A stretch of 64,000 bases of DNA from positions 62,001 to 126,000 of the forward strand of contig JAWKSZ010000005.1 of the NCBI GenBank assembly GCA_041402045.1. The letters run 5' to 3'. The notes under the pieces are model-generated. The model saw nothing but the letters and a program-made list of their open reading frames with translations. It was not told where the DNA came from and ran no database searches. The translations under genes were made by a program, and so were the position numbers. Origin of the DNA: JAGQRJ01 sp041402045. GTDB lineage: Bacteria > Planctomycetota > J058. This document shows positions 8,721 to 18,080 of this stretch, piece after piece. Within the stretch, counting starts at the first letter, position 1; every line of letters begins with the position of its first letter.

Positions 8721-9845
8721 ATGGAACGGACGATTTCGGTGGGGCTCGGCGCGGTGGTCGCCAGCCTGGTGGTGGCCAGCGGAACTCAGGAGCGCGCGGA
8801 GGCCTTCCCCGCGCTGCGCACGATCCCTGCCGCCTCGGCCAACTACACCCGGCGCTCGAGCCGCACGATCCGCCGGATCGTGCTGCACACCACCGAGGGC
8901 AGCGAGCAGTCGGCGATCAACACCTTCCAGAACCCGAGCTCGAAGGTCTCGGCGCACTACCTGGTCGCGCGCAGCGGGCGCCTGACCCGCATGGTCCAGG
9001 ACAAGGACATTGCCTACCACGTGCGCAACAACAACACCGACACGATCGGGATCGAGAACGAGGGGCGCTCGGCGGACCCCAACCAGTGGACCGCCGCGCA
9101 GCTCAACACCCTGGTCGAGCTGGTGGTCGGGCTCTGCGACCGCTACGGGATCCCCAAGGATCGCGCGCACATTCTCGGGCACAACGAGCTCGACCCGCGC
9201 CGCCGGATCGACCCGGGGCCGCACTTCCCCTGGACCAGCTTCATGAACCGCGTGCGCGGCGGCACGAGCACCCCGACCCCCACGGGCGGGACCTACACCG
9301 TGCGCTCGGGCGACACCCTGGCCGCGATCTCGGCCCGGACCGGCGTGAGCGTGAGCGAGCTCCAGCGCCTGAACGGGATCAACAACCCGAACCTGATCTT
9401 CCCCGGGCAGGTGCTGCGCCTCAGCGGCTCGACCCCGGCTCCGAGCCCGACCCCCAGCGGCGCCTACGTGGGCGAGGTCACCGCGAGCTCGCTCAACGTG
9501 CGCACCCAGGCCTTCGGCACGGTGCTCGGCCAGGTCACCCGCGGCGAGCGCTTCGTGGTGAACCTCACCCAGAACGGCTGGTCGCGGATTCACTACCGCG
9601 GCCGCGACGCCTGGGTCTCCTCCTCCTTCCTGACCCGCGTCCAGAACGCGGCGGTCGTGCGCGTCGCGGCGAACACCTTGAACGTGCGCAGCGGCCCGTC
9701 GACCTCCAACAGCGTGCTGGGCACCGTCGGCCGCGATCAGGACTACGTGCTCCTCGGCCAGGCCGGCGACTGGCTCCTGATCCAGTTCGACGACCGCCGC
9801 GGCTACGCCCACATGACCTACCTCAACCGGGTCGCTCTGCCCTAA
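8721..9845 (+). CDS. Exported N-acetylmuramoyl-L-alanine amidase with LysM and SH3 domains
   Basis: 374 residues from an ATG at 8721 (M-E-R-T), after an AGGAGCGAAGG stretch. A signal peptide covers about 1-28. Amidase_2 domain at 45-175: zinc ligands are probably His56 (VLHTTEG), His154 (GHNEL) and Asp164 (DPGPHF), the AmpD pattern. A LysM repeat follows at about 191-234 (YTVRSGDTLAAIS ... LIFPGQVLRL), then two bacterial SH3 domains, each with SLNVRT or TLNVRSGPS. It should cleave the lactyl-amide bond of peptidoglycan in the periplasm while LysM/SH3 bind the wall. It lies just after murJ, so the neighbourhood is peptidoglycan-related. A possible GTG/ATG start upstream at 8604 would bury the signal peptide. 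Confidence 0.92.
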   Translation: MERTISVGLGAVVASLVVASGTQERAEAFPALRTIPAASANYTRRSSRTIRRIVLHTTEGSEQSAINTFQNPSSKVSAHYLVARSGRLTRMVQDKDIAYHVRNNNTDTIGIENEGRSADPNQWTAAQLNTLVELVVGLCDRYGIPKDRAHILGHNELDPRRRIDPGPHFPWTSFMNRVRGGTSTPTPTGGTYTVRSGDTLAAISARTGVSVSELQRLNGINNPNLIFPGQVLRLSGSTPAPSPTPSGAYVGEVTASSLNVRTQAFGTVLGQVTRGERFVVNLTQNGWSRIHYRGRDAWVSSSFLTRVQNAAVVRVAANTLNVRSGPSTSNSVLGTVGRDQDYVLLGQAGDWLLIQFDDRRGYAHMTYLNRVALP

Positions 9846-9871
9846 CTCCTGCAATCCAAATGCCTCGATTG

Positions 9872-9911
9872 GCCCCGGGGGGAACGTCTCCCTCCGGGGC
9901 TAATCCTTTTT
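9872..9911 (+). terminator. Rho-independent terminator after the amidase gene
   Basis: GCCCCGG pairs with CCGGGGC (ends at 9900), extended inward by GGGGGA with TCTCCC, and is followed by TAATCCTTTTT. Position 27 bases after the amidase stop and the T-run make this the best terminator in the first half of the window. Confidence 0.75.
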
Positions 9912-9964
9912 CGGGGCGACCCGAACTTGGAGGAGTCGCCGTTCGGGCAGGGGAGGGAGTGAGC

Positions 9965-11080
9965 ATGGGGCTGTGGAGCCGATTCTGGAGCTGGCTGTCA
10001 CCCCCCGAGCCCGTGGTCAATGCGCCCGCGCAGGCGGTCGAGGGGCCGGCCCCCACCCGCTCCGTCCACCGGCACACGCGCACGGCCAATCGGCCGCGCC
10101 CAACCGCCCACGTCGCGGTCGAGCTGCCCGCGGAGCCCTCGCGAGAGTCCGCGAGCCTCGAGGCGGAGGACGAGGAGCTCGAGGCGGCGCTGATCTACGA
10201 CCTCACCGTGCGCTGCAGACAGCTGAGCGAGGCCCTCGACGAAGAGGAGCCCGACCTGGCCCTCCTCGTCGAGCGCCTGCGCGGCGAGCCCGGTGACGCG
10301 CTGCCCCAGATCCCGGCCGCCGCTCAGGAGGGGCTCGCGCTCACGGTGAACCCCGACGTCGAGGTCACCGCCCTGGTCCAGACCTTCGAGCGCGACCCGA
10401 GCCTGGCCCAGGCCCTGCTGCGGACGGCCAACTCCTCCTACTACGGCTTCTCCTCGCCCTGCACCTCGATCGGCAAGGCGGTGGTAAAAATGGGCCGACG
10501 CGGGCTGCGCAACGTGCTCCTCGCCCAGATCATGCGCGGCCTCGTGGTGCGCCCCGGGGCGGCCTTCGGCGACATGCCGACCGAGGTGTGGGCCCACATG
10601 AGCGAGAGCGCGCCCCTCGCCCGGCGCCTGGCTCCGATCTTCGGCGCCGACCCCGAGGAGGCCTTCGCCCTCGCGCTGCTCCACGACGCGGGCAAGCTGG
10701 TCGTGTTCGAGGCCGCCAGCGCCCTGCGCCGCACGCTCCGGCGCGAGGTCCAGGTCCAGGACCCGACCCTGATCGGGCGTTGCCTGGACCTGTTGCACGA
10801 GCCCCTGGGCGGGCTGGCGGTGCTGAAGTGGGGGTTCGGCCCCGAGGTGGCCCGGGTCGTGGCCCACCACCACCGGCGCCCGGCGCCCAAGCACGTGCGC
10901 TCGCCCCTGAGCGAGACGATCTACCTGGCGGACAAGCTCGAGCTCGCCGGCGACGTCTCGACCGCCAACCTCGAGGCGATCTGGGCCCGCGGGCGCCTCT
11001 CCGGCGACCCGGCGCGGGTCTCGGAGCTGCCCACCGACACCTGGAGCCGCCGCGCCCTGGTGGAGGCCGGCCAGGCCTGA
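9965..11080 (+). CDS. HDOD-domain signalling protein
   Basis: 371 residues from an ATG at 9965 after GGGAGGGAGTGAGC. Residues 1-75 are a low-complexity linker beginning with GLWSRFWSWL, which may be an amphipathic membrane anchor. From about residue 100 an HDOD domain follows: the segments NSSYYGF, IGKAVVKMGRRGLRNVLLAQ and ALLHDAGKLVVFEA, and a triple His near VVAHHHRRPAP. HDOD proteins are non-catalytic relatives of HD phosphohydrolases used as scaffolds in chemotaxis and stress signalling. The Lys-Met pair is written AAA-ATG, an example of the GATG avoidance described in the findings. Confidence 0.85.
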   Translation: MGLWSRFWSWLSPPEPVVNAPAQAVEGPAPTRSVHRHTRTANRPRPTAHVAVELPAEPSRESASLEAEDEELEAALIYDLTVRCRQLSEALDEEEPDLALLVERLRGEPGDALPQIPAAAQEGLALTVNPDVEVTALVQTFERDPSLAQALLRTANSSYYGFSSPCTSIGKAVVKMGRRGLRNVLLAQIMRGLVVRPGAAFGDMPTEVWAHMSESAPLARRLAPIFGADPEEAFALALLHDAGKLVVFEAASALRRTLRREVQVQDPTLIGRCLDLLHEPLGGLAVLKWGFGPEVARVVAHHHRRPAPKHVRSPLSETIYLADKLELAGDVSTANLEAIWARGRLSGDPARVSELPTDTWSRRALVEAGQA

Positions 11081-11131
11081 TCCGTCGGCGAGCGCCGGGC
11101 GTCGGGGTCGGCGGTCGCGTATCCTCGACGC

Positions 11132-14100
11132 GTGGTGGATCCCGGCGAACCCCTGCCCACCGAGCCCGACTCGGACCCCGGCGACCCGACCGCGGACGCG
11201 ATCTCGCGCTGGGTGAGCAAGACCCGACGCTTCGCGCGCCCCGAGGGGGAGGGCCTCGCCGCTGAGCCGGCGCCGGAGCCCAGCGAGTCGACGCCTGCGT
11301 CCGCCGAGCCGGTGCCCGCACCGATCCCGCCGGCCGCGGGGGCGTCCGCCGAGCCGGTGCCCGCACCGATCCCGCCGGCCGCAGACGCGGAGCCGGAGCC
11401 CACCCCGCCGACGCCGGCTCCCGCGGAGCCCGCGGCCGCCACGCCAGCTCCCGCACCCGCCGCCACGCCACCCCCCGGCCCGCTCAGGCCGCACCCCTCG
11501 CGCCGCCGGGCGCGGGTGGCCCCGGCCCGCCCCCGCGTCGCCCCGCCCGCCGCCCCGCGGGTCGCGCCGCGCAAGGGCGAGCGCCCCCAGTTCGCCGACC
11601 TCGGCACGCGGCTCAAGCAGAGCGCCGAGCGCTCCCCCGCCTTCGCGATCGCGACCCTCGTGCACGCCCTGGGCCTGCTCGTGCTCTCGCTGTTCACCGT
11701 CGCGCGCTACGTGGAGGAGGCCCCGCGCGAGGTCGAGGTCGCGCTGCGCGCCCAGACCCGGATCGACGAGGACGCGCTCCCCGAGCCGCGGGAGACCGTG
11801 GCCAGCCTGATCGACACCCCGCCGCTCCCGGCGCAGCTCGACCTCGACCGCCCGGAGCAGGAGGCCGCCGGGAGCTTGGCCGGCCCGGCCGCCCAGGACA
11901 CGAGCGTCCTGTTCGGGCTCGAGGGCAGCGCGGGGCCGGGGGCCAAGGGCGACGGCGGCTCCGAGAACCGCGGCGCCCAGGGTCCGAGCGCGGCCAGCGA
12001 CGGCGCCCGTGACGCGGGCCTGGAGTGGCTCGCGCGCCACCGCACCCGCGACCAGGCCTGGGGCGTGATCCCCGAGGAGCACGGGCTCCAGGACGCGCAG
12101 CGCGCGACCTCCGACGTGGGGCGCACGGGCCTCGCGGTCCTGGCCTTCCTCGCCGCCGGGCACTCGCCGACCCAGGAGGGCCCCTACCGCGACCTGCTGC
12201 GCGCGGCTCGCGACTGGCTCGTGCGCCGCTGTCGCCCCAGCGGCGTGTTCCTCTCGCCGGGACCCTCGAACCACCTCTACTACCAGCAGGCGATCGGGAC
12301 CCTGGCGCTCGCGGAGCTGGCCAACCTCGAGCGCGAGCACGAGGGCCTGGCCGAGGCGCTGCAGCGCTCGGTGGAGTTCCTCGAGAGCCGCCGCGGGCGC
12401 TGGGGCTGGCGCTACCCCGACAGCGCCGCTGAGTGGAGCGGCGACACGAGCGTGAACACCTGGGTGACCCTCGCGCTGAAGTCGGCCAAGGAGGCCGGGG
12501 CCCGGGTCGACGACAAGGACTTCCGCACGATCAAGCGCTTCCTGGAGCGGGTCAGCGGACGCGACGGGACCACCGGCTACGCGCTCCGCGGCCAGCACAG
12601 CACCGACGCCATGAACGCCAGCGGGCTGTTCCTGCGGATCATGCTCGGCGAGTCGCCGTCGTCGAAGCGCAACGTGAACGCGGTGCGCCTGGTGCGCTAC
12701 GCCGGCGGCCCGCGGGAGGTCGAGGGCGCGGTGTTCAACCTCTACGGGACCTACTACGCCGCCCTCGCCCTCTACCAGGTGGGCGGCGAGGACTGGGAGG
12801 CCTTCAACCCCGTGGTCCGCGACGGGCTGGTCAAGCTCCAGGACGCGCGCCGCGGCTGCGAGCTCGGCTCCTGGCTCGGCGGGGGCTACCTCGGCCGCGA
12901 CCGCGTGCTGGGCACGGCCTTCGCGACCCTGACCCTCGAGACCTACTACCGCTACCTCCCGACCCACGACGGCGCGCGCCTGCCCCCGGAGGAGGACGAG
13001 GCCGAGCGCGAACGGGAGTCGGCGGGGGAACACGCGCTGATCGCGGCGACCGAGGCCCTGCGCGCGGCCCGCGAGCAGCGCCGCCGCGGCGACCTGCTCG
13101 CGGTCGAGGCGCAGCTCGCCCAGGCCGCGACCGCGATCGCCTCGGACCCCGAGCTCACCCCCGAGGAGCGCGCGGCGCTGGGCTCGCTCTGTCGCGAGCG
13201 GCTGGTGGCGGTGGCGGTCCTCGCCCAGGACGGCCCCCTGGCCCTCGAGCGCGCGCGCAGCTACCTGGCAGAGCTGCCCGCGGACATGCCGCCCTCCGGG
13301 GCGGTCCTGAGCGTGCTCGTCGAGGAGCGCTTCGCCCAGCTCGTGCAGCGCACGAGCGCCCTGCTCGAGGCGCGTCAGCCGCCGCCCCAGGACGTGCAGG
13401 ACCAGCTCGACGCGATCCAGGCCTTCCTGGACGACGCGCCGCCGGCGGAGCTCCCGCCCCAGACCCAGGCGCGGCTGCCGAGCATGCGCGAGGCGCTGCG
13501 CGCCCAGCGCGCCGGGCTCGTGTTCGCGCTGCCGCCGCTCAGCGCCGAGGACGTGGCGCAGCGCTGGGTCCTGGGCGCGGACCCGCGCGCCGAGCTCGCC
13601 CCCGGCCCCCTCGAGCAGCGCTGGGTGCAGACCCTGATCCTGCGCGCCGAGCAGGGCTACCGCGCGGCGGCGGAGCAGGGCGACCCCCGCGCCTTCGAGC
13701 GCGCCGAGGCCGCGCGAGCGACCCTCGGGACGCGCAAGCTCGCCGCCCGCGGCGGCGCCCCCGCCCGCGCCCGCGCCGCTCAGAACGCGGCCAGCCTCGA
13801 CGTGCTCCGGGTGCACGCGCTCCTGCGCCTCGAGCGCCACGCCGAGGCGGCGGTCGCCGCGCGCCACCTGGCCGAGGGCGGCGCCGGAGACCCCGCCCTC
13901 GTCGCCGCCCTCGAGCGCAAGGCCCTGGCCGAGCTGCGCCAGACCCGCGCCCTCGAGCCCGCCGAGGCCGCGCGCTACCGCGGGCTGCTCGAGGCCTGGG
14001 CCGAGGCCGAGCCGCGGAGCAGCGTCGAGCGCCTGGCCCTGGCCCAGGAGCTGCGCGCGGTCGGCGCGGACGACCGCGCGCAGGCGCTCTTGCGCAGCCT

Positions 14101-14494
14101 GCGCGAGGACCCGGACCCGGCGCTCCGCGACCAGGCCTTGCTGACGCTCGCGGGCATGGCCCGCGAGGCGGGCAACGTGGCCGAGGCCAAGGGCTGGCTC
14201 CAGGCCTGCCGGCCCCGGGCCGAGGTGCGCCTCGAGCTCGCGCGGCTCGAGCTCGCCCAGGGGAACACCCAGGCGGGGCTCGCGGCCTACGTGGCGCTCC
14301 TGCGCGCGCTCGAGGACGTCGACCGCGCGCGCTGGTGGGCGGTCGCCGAGGAGCTGGCCCACGCCTACCTGGCCCAGGGCCTGCGCGAGCGCGCGTTCGA
14401 GTTCGCCAACGAGCTGCGCAAGAAGGACCCCGAGTTCGGCGGGGACCCGGCGCGCAAGCGGCGCCTGATCCAGCTCCTGAACGAGTCCATGTGA
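11132..14494 (+). CDS. Large membrane-anchored protein with prenyltransferase-type repeats
   Basis: 1120 residues, GTG start. The N-terminal 160 residues are Pro/Ala/Glu-rich with a duplicated 15-residue unit. One transmembrane helix lies near 170-195 (FAIATLVHALGLLVLSLFTV), so the C-terminal part is probably periplasmic. Residues about 290-610 form an alpha/alpha toroid like squalene cyclase and prenyltransferase beta subunits, with GRTGLAVLAFLAAGH, SNHLYYQQAIGTLALAEL, WGWRYPDSAAEWSGDTSVN and TDAMNASGLFLRIM. Enzymatic residues are not evident. From 630 to the end are helical, TPR-like Arg/Ala/Glu-rich repeats. Such proteins are frequent in planctomycetes and their role is unknown. The sigma factor gene overlaps its stop by four bases. 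Confidence 0.8.
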   Translation: MVDPGEPLPTEPDSDPGDPTADAISRWVSKTRRFARPEGEGLAAEPAPEPSESTPASAEPVPAPIPPAAGASAEPVPAPIPPAADAEPEPTPPTPAPAEPAAATPAPAPAATPPPGPLRPHPSRRRARVAPARPRVAPPAAPRVAPRKGERPQFADLGTRLKQSAERSPAFAIATLVHALGLLVLSLFTVARYVEEAPREVEVALRAQTRIDEDALPEPRETVASLIDTPPLPAQLDLDRPEQEAAGSLAGPAAQDTSVLFGLEGSAGPGAKGDGGSENRGAQGPSAASDGARDAGLEWLARHRTRDQAWGVIPEEHGLQDAQRATSDVGRTGLAVLAFLAAGHSPTQEGPYRDLLRAARDWLVRRCRPSGVFLSPGPSNHLYYQQAIGTLALAELANLEREHEGLAEALQRSVEFLESRRGRWGWRYPDSAAEWSGDTSVNTWVTLALKSAKEAGARVDDKDFRTIKRFLERVSGRDGTTGYALRGQHSTDAMNASGLFLRIMLGESPSSKRNVNAVRLVRYAGGPREVEGAVFNLYGTYYAALALYQVGGEDWEAFNPVVRDGLVKLQDARRGCELGSWLGGGYLGRDRVLGTAFATLTLETYYRYLPTHDGARLPPEEDEAERERESAGEHALIAATEALRAAREQRRRGDLLAVEAQLAQAATAIASDPELTPEERAALGSLCRERLVAVAVLAQDGPLALERARSYLAELPADMPPSGAVLSVLVEERFAQLVQRTSALLEARQPPPQDVQDQLDAIQAFLDDAPPAELPPQTQARLPSMREALRAQRAGLVFALPPLSAEDVAQRWVLGADPRAELAPGPLEQRWVQTLILRAEQGYRAAAEQGDPRAFERAEAARATLGTRKLAARGGAPARARAAQNAASLDVLRVHALLRLERHAEAAVAARHLAEGGAGDPALVAALERKALAELRQTRALEPAEAARYRGLLEAWAEAEPRSSVERLALAQELRAVGADDRAQALLRSLREDPDPALRDQALLTLAGMAREAGNVAEAKGWLQACRPRAEVRLELARLELAQGNTQAGLAAYVALLRALEDVDRARWWAVAEELAHAYLAQGLRERAFEFANELRKKDPEFGGDPARKRRLIQLLNESM
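11297..11386 (+). repeat. Two in-frame 45-bp tandem repeats
   Basis: Two nearly identical 45-base units encode ASAEPVPAPIPPAA(G/D) twice in the Pro-rich linker of the preceding protein. The period is a multiple of three, so the frame is kept; this looks like a length-variable linker. Confidence 0.85.
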
Positions 14495-15060
14495 GCCCCG
14501 ACGCCGAGCTGCCGCGGGAGGTCGTGCTCGCCGCGCAGCGCGGCGAGCACGCGGCGTTCGCCCGGCTGGTGAGCCACTTCCAGGACCGGGTCTACCGCCT
14601 CGCGTATCGCCTGACCTACGACGCCGAGCTCAGCCGCGACGTGACCCAGGACGTGTTCTTGCGCCTGCACGAGCAGTTCGACCGCTACGACCCGGGGCGC
14701 GCCTTCGCCCCCTGGTTCATGACCCTGGCCACGAACTACGCGCTGAACGTGCGCGCGCGCATGCGGATCCGGCGCACCGTGAGCCTCTCGGGGCCGAGCG
14801 ACGAGGAGCGCGGGATCGACCCCGCCGCCGAAGGCCCCGGGGTCGCCGAGGCCACCGGCGACGCGGAGGCGCGCCGGGTCGTGCGTCAGGCGATCCAGGA
14901 GCTGCCGGAGAAGTACGCCGCCGTGGTGGTCCTGCACTACCTCGAGGGCCTGGGGGTCAAGGAGATCGCCGAGCGCCTGGACATGCCCCTGGGCACGGTC
15001 AAGGTGCGGCTGTATCGCGCGCGCAACGTCCTGCGCGAGAAGCTCGAGCGCCTGGGCTGA
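14491..15060 (+). CDS. ECF-family RNA polymerase sigma factor
   Basis: 189 residues, GTG start in a GTGA overlap with the stop of the large upstream gene, so translation is coupled. Sigma-2 region at about 10-90: DRVYRLAYRLTYDAELSRDVTQDVFLRLHE split over the helix, then FAPWFMTLATNYALN. Sigma-4 region at about 130-185: LPEKYAAVVVLHY, then VKEIAERLDMPLGTVKVRLYRAR. No anti-sigma gene follows; instead a Ser/Thr kinase starts 83 bases downstream, which fits planctomycete ECF groups controlled by kinases. The regulation by that kinase is inference. Confidence 0.9.
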   Translation: MSPDAELPREVVLAAQRGEHAAFARLVSHFQDRVYRLAYRLTYDAELSRDVTQDVFLRLHEQFDRYDPGRAFAPWFMTLATNYALNVRARMRIRRTVSLSGPSDEERGIDPAAEGPGVAEATGDAEARRVVRQAIQELPEKYAAVVVLHYLEGLGVKEIAERLDMPLGTVKVRLYRARNVLREKLERLG

Positions 15061-15142
15061 ACCTCCCGCCAGCAATTGGAGACTCACGGTTCTCCGGCTA
15101 GGCTCAGGGAGGAGTGGGAGAGCTCCGTCTCGGAGGAACCCC

Positions 15143-17248
15143 TTGTCAGGGTCAGGTTTCGACGCACCGGCGCACCCCCGCGAGCTCGGCGGCTACCGGA
15201 TCCTCGAGTGCCTCGGGCGCGGGAGCTTCGCGACCGTGTATCGCGCGCAGCGCGCGGGCCTCCCCGGGAGCGTGGCGCTCAAGGTCCTCCCGCCCCACGT
15301 GCACGGCGAGGCCCTCGAGCGCTTCAAGCGCGAAGCGCGCCTGGCTTCGCGCCTCGAGCACCCGGGGATCGTGCGCTGCTTCGACGTGGGCCGCGACCCG
15401 CGCACGGGCGTGCACTACCTGGGCCTCGAGTTCGTGCAGGGCAGCAGCCTGGAAGACCGCCTGCGCGCGGGGGGCGCGCTGCCCTGGCGCCAGGCGGTGG
15501 AGCTCATGATCCCGGTCGCCGACGCGGTGGCCTACGCCCACGCCCAGGAGGTGATCCACCGCGACCTCAAGCCGGCCAACGTGCTCCTCGACGGGCAGGG
15601 CCAGCCCCGGGTCACCGACTTCGGCCTGGCCCGGGATCAGAGCTCGAACCTGACGACCGCAGGCGAGGTGCTGGGGACGCCGTTCTACATGGCGCCGGAG
15701 CAGATCCAGGGCGCGCGGGCCACGCCGCAGTTCGACGTGCACGCCCTGGGCGCGATCCTCTACGAGCTGCTCACGAGCTCGCCGCCCTACCCCGGGACCT
15801 CGGTGGCCGAGGTCTCCCAGCGGATCATGGCCGGGAACCCGCCTCCGCCCTCGACCCTCAGCCCGTACCCCTTGCCCCGCGCGCTGGACCAGCTCGTGGC
15901 CGAGGCGCTGGCCAGCGACCCCGCGCGGCGCACGCGCTCGGCGGCCGAGTTCGCCCTGGCCCTGCGCCGGCTGTTGGTGGCCGGGGAGGAGCCCCCCGCG
16001 AGCAGCGGCCCCCACCCGCGCAGCTTCCTCGGGTTCGCCCTCGGCGCCGGGGGCGGCCTGGCCCTCGGCTTGATCGCGCTGTTCGTGCTCGCGCCGCTGG
16101 CGCCGCGTCCGGCGCAGCCGCCCCGCACGGCCCCGGTCGAGGAGGCGCCCGCCCCCACCGACGCGCCGCCGCCCGCGCCGGTCGACGCGCCCTCCCCCGC
16201 GCCGGACCCGACCCCGGCCCTCGGCGCGGACGATCCCTGGCGGCGCTCCCTCGAGCGCGCGCGCGAGACGATCCGCGCCTGGAACTGGCCCAGCGCCCGC
16301 GAACAGATCCTGGAGGTCGCGCGCCAGGCCCAGGGCGAGCTGGCCCAGAGCGAGGCTCGGCGCCTGCGGACGTTGCTCGAGAGCGAGCTCGAGCGCGAGG
16401 CCGCGACGGTGGCCGACGTCGAGGCCCGCTACACCGAGCGGTTCTTGGCCTGGGAGGCGCTCGAGGCCGCCGAGCGTGAGCTCGCCGCGCACCCCACCTC
16501 GCTGGGGCTCAAGCGCGCGGCCGCGCGCTTGAACGCGGTGTGCGGCCGCGCGCGCCGCGCCTACGAGCTCGCCCAGGACTTCCCCCCGGACCGCCAGCAG
16601 GACAAGGAGCTGCTGGTGGTCGAGAAGGCCCTGCTCGACCTGCCCCCGGGCGCAGACGAAGACGCCGCGCTGTGGCGGGACTGGGCGCCCCTCGAGGGCG
16701 CGCTCTGGACCCAGGGGCCGAGCGGCGAGCTCCACGGGCGCGGCGACGGGCTGGGTCCGTTCCAGTTCGCCGGGCTCGTGCGCCGCGAGCCGCGCCAGCT
16801 CGCGGCGCCCTACCGCCTGCAGGTCGAGGTCCGCCTCGACCACGACCGCCCCGTGAGCTACGCCGGCGTGGGCCTCGCCCTCGAGGACCCGGGGACCATG
16901 CTCCTCGTCTACGTGTTCCACCACGAGAAGCTGCTCGACGAGCTGGCCAGCGCCGAGGATCGGGTCAAGATCCGCGCCGCCGCCGACGGCCGCGTGAAGT
17001 ACGTGCGCCTCGCGACCTTCAAGGACGGCCGCTGGACCCACCTCGACACCCAGATCACGCGCTTCCCCGACCAGGCCTGGATCCCGCTCGGGGTCGACGT
17101 GGGCCCCGACGGCCTGCAGGTCGAGGTCGGCGGGCGCCCCGCGGCCCAGGCCCGCCTGCGGCGTCCGCTGCCGGCGGGGCGGGTGGCGCTGATCAAGTTC
17201 TACGACACCGACGCCACGTTCCGCGGGTTCGAGCTCACCCCGCGCTGA
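15143..17248 (+). CDS. Membrane Ser/Thr protein kinase with C-terminal sensor-like domain
   Basis: 701 residues, TTG start with GGAGG eight bases upstream. PknB-type kinase at 18-280: G-loop GRGSFATVY 25-33, Lys47, HRDLKPAN 139-146, DFG 159-161 and APEQ near 184. A Pro-rich linker brackets one transmembrane helix at about 295-317. Residues 370-480 are coiled-coil-like, and the last 180 residues form a jelly-roll-like domain resembling the 3-keto-disaccharide hydrolase/LamG fold, with VSYAGVGLALEDPGT. The topology puts the kinase in the cytoplasm and the jelly roll outside. It follows the ECF sigma gene and could regulate it. Its end overlaps the convergent gene by 14 bases. Confidence 0.92.
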   Translation: MSGSGFDAPAHPRELGGYRILECLGRGSFATVYRAQRAGLPGSVALKVLPPHVHGEALERFKREARLASRLEHPGIVRCFDVGRDPRTGVHYLGLEFVQGSSLEDRLRAGGALPWRQAVELMIPVADAVAYAHAQEVIHRDLKPANVLLDGQGQPRVTDFGLARDQSSNLTTAGEVLGTPFYMAPEQIQGARATPQFDVHALGAILYELLTSSPPYPGTSVAEVSQRIMAGNPPPPSTLSPYPLPRALDQLVAEALASDPARRTRSAAEFALALRRLLVAGEEPPASSGPHPRSFLGFALGAGGGLALGLIALFVLAPLAPRPAQPPRTAPVEEAPAPTDAPPPAPVDAPSPAPDPTPALGADDPWRRSLERARETIRAWNWPSAREQILEVARQAQGELAQSEARRLRTLLESELEREAATVADVEARYTERFLAWEALEAAERELAAHPTSLGLKRAAARLNAVCGRARRAYELAQDFPPDRQQDKELLVVEKALLDLPPGADEDAALWRDWAPLEGALWTQGPSGELHGRGDGLGPFQFAGLVRREPRQLAAPYRLQVEVRLDHDRPVSYAGVGLALEDPGTMLLVYVFHHEKLLDELASAEDRVKIRAAADGRVKYVRLATFKDGRWTHLDTQITRFPDQAWIPLGVDVGPDGLQVEVGGRPAAQARLRRPLPAGRVALIKFYDTDATFRGFELTPR

Positions 17249-18080
17249 GCGCGCGCAGCTCCGCGAGGAGCGCCAGGGTCTCGCTCAGCGGGCGCCCGTC
17301 CACGCTCGGCTCCGGGCGCGCGGTGACCCCGTCGACGGCGCCGGCGGCGACGAGCGCCTCCAGCCGGCGGCCGACCTCCTCGGCGCTCGGCAGCAGGTCG
17401 CGCCCCGCGAGCAGGGACAGCGCGGCGACGAGCACGAGCCCGCCCCACTCCGAGACCCCGGCGGCGATCGCGTGGTCGGCGCCGACCACCGTGGCGATCT
17501 CGGCGCCGTGGGGCACGTGCCGCGCCACCGCGTCGCGCGCGCTGGCCAGCCCGAGCTCGTTCCCGCCGTCGCCGATCGCCACGGTGACTCGGCCCTCGGC
17601 CGCGAGGAACAGCTCGTCCAGCCCGCTCGTGAGCGCGTCGATCTCGAGCCCCTGCATGTTGCGGTAGTGGCCGTCCTGCGCACGCCCCGGGCGCTCGATC
17701 GCGACCAGGTGCGTGGGGGCCAGCCGCGCGAGGGTCGCCTGGGCCCCCGCGCGATCCCCCGGGCGCAGCTCGAGCACCTCGAGCGGCGCGGCGTCGAGCG
17801 CGCGCAGGAGCGGCGCGCACAGGGGGTCGGTCAGGTAGACGACCTCGCTCCCCAGGGCGCGCAGCGCGTCGCCGAGCGCCACGGTCGCGCCGGGGCCGTC
17901 GGTCTCGCCCTGCCCTGCGCGCAGGATCGGGAAGCCGGTCAGGAGCGCGACGCGCGGGGCGCCGAGCAGCGCGCGCGCGGCGGGCTCGAGGCAGCCGCGA
18001 CGGACGAGGTGCGCGGCCCCTCGCTGGCCCGGGTCACGCAGGAGCTGGGCCTCGAGCTGGGCGAACGCCTCAGAAGCCAA
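17235..18080 (-). CDS. D-glutamate cyclase-like protein (DUF4392)
   Basis: 281 residues, TTG start inside the end of the FHA gene (11-base overlap). Motifs LLTGFPI (46-52), ETDGPGAT (59-66), AIERPGR (127-133) and GDGGNELG (170-177) are those of the C-terminal domain family of mammalian D-glutamate cyclase, which interconverts D-glutamate and 5-oxo-D-proline. In bacteria these single-domain proteins are uncharacterised; D-glutamate is a peptidoglycan component, so a role in its turnover is possible. No signal peptide, so cytoplasmic. It is the last gene of a minus-strand cluster beginning at fabG. Confidence 0.8.
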   Translation of the reverse strand: MASEAFAQLEAQLLRDPGQRGAAHLVRRGCLEPAARALLGAPRVALLTGFPILRAGQGETDGPGATVALGDALRALGSEVVYLTDPLCAPLLRALDAAPLEVLELRPGDRAGAQATLARLAPTHLVAIERPGRAQDGHYRNMQGLEIDALTSGLDELFLAAEGRVTVAIGDGGNELGLASARDAVARHVPHGAEIATVVGADHAIAAGVSEWGGLVLVAALSLLAGRDLLPSAEEVGRRLEALVAAGAVDGVTARPEPSVDGRPLSETLALLAELRALSAG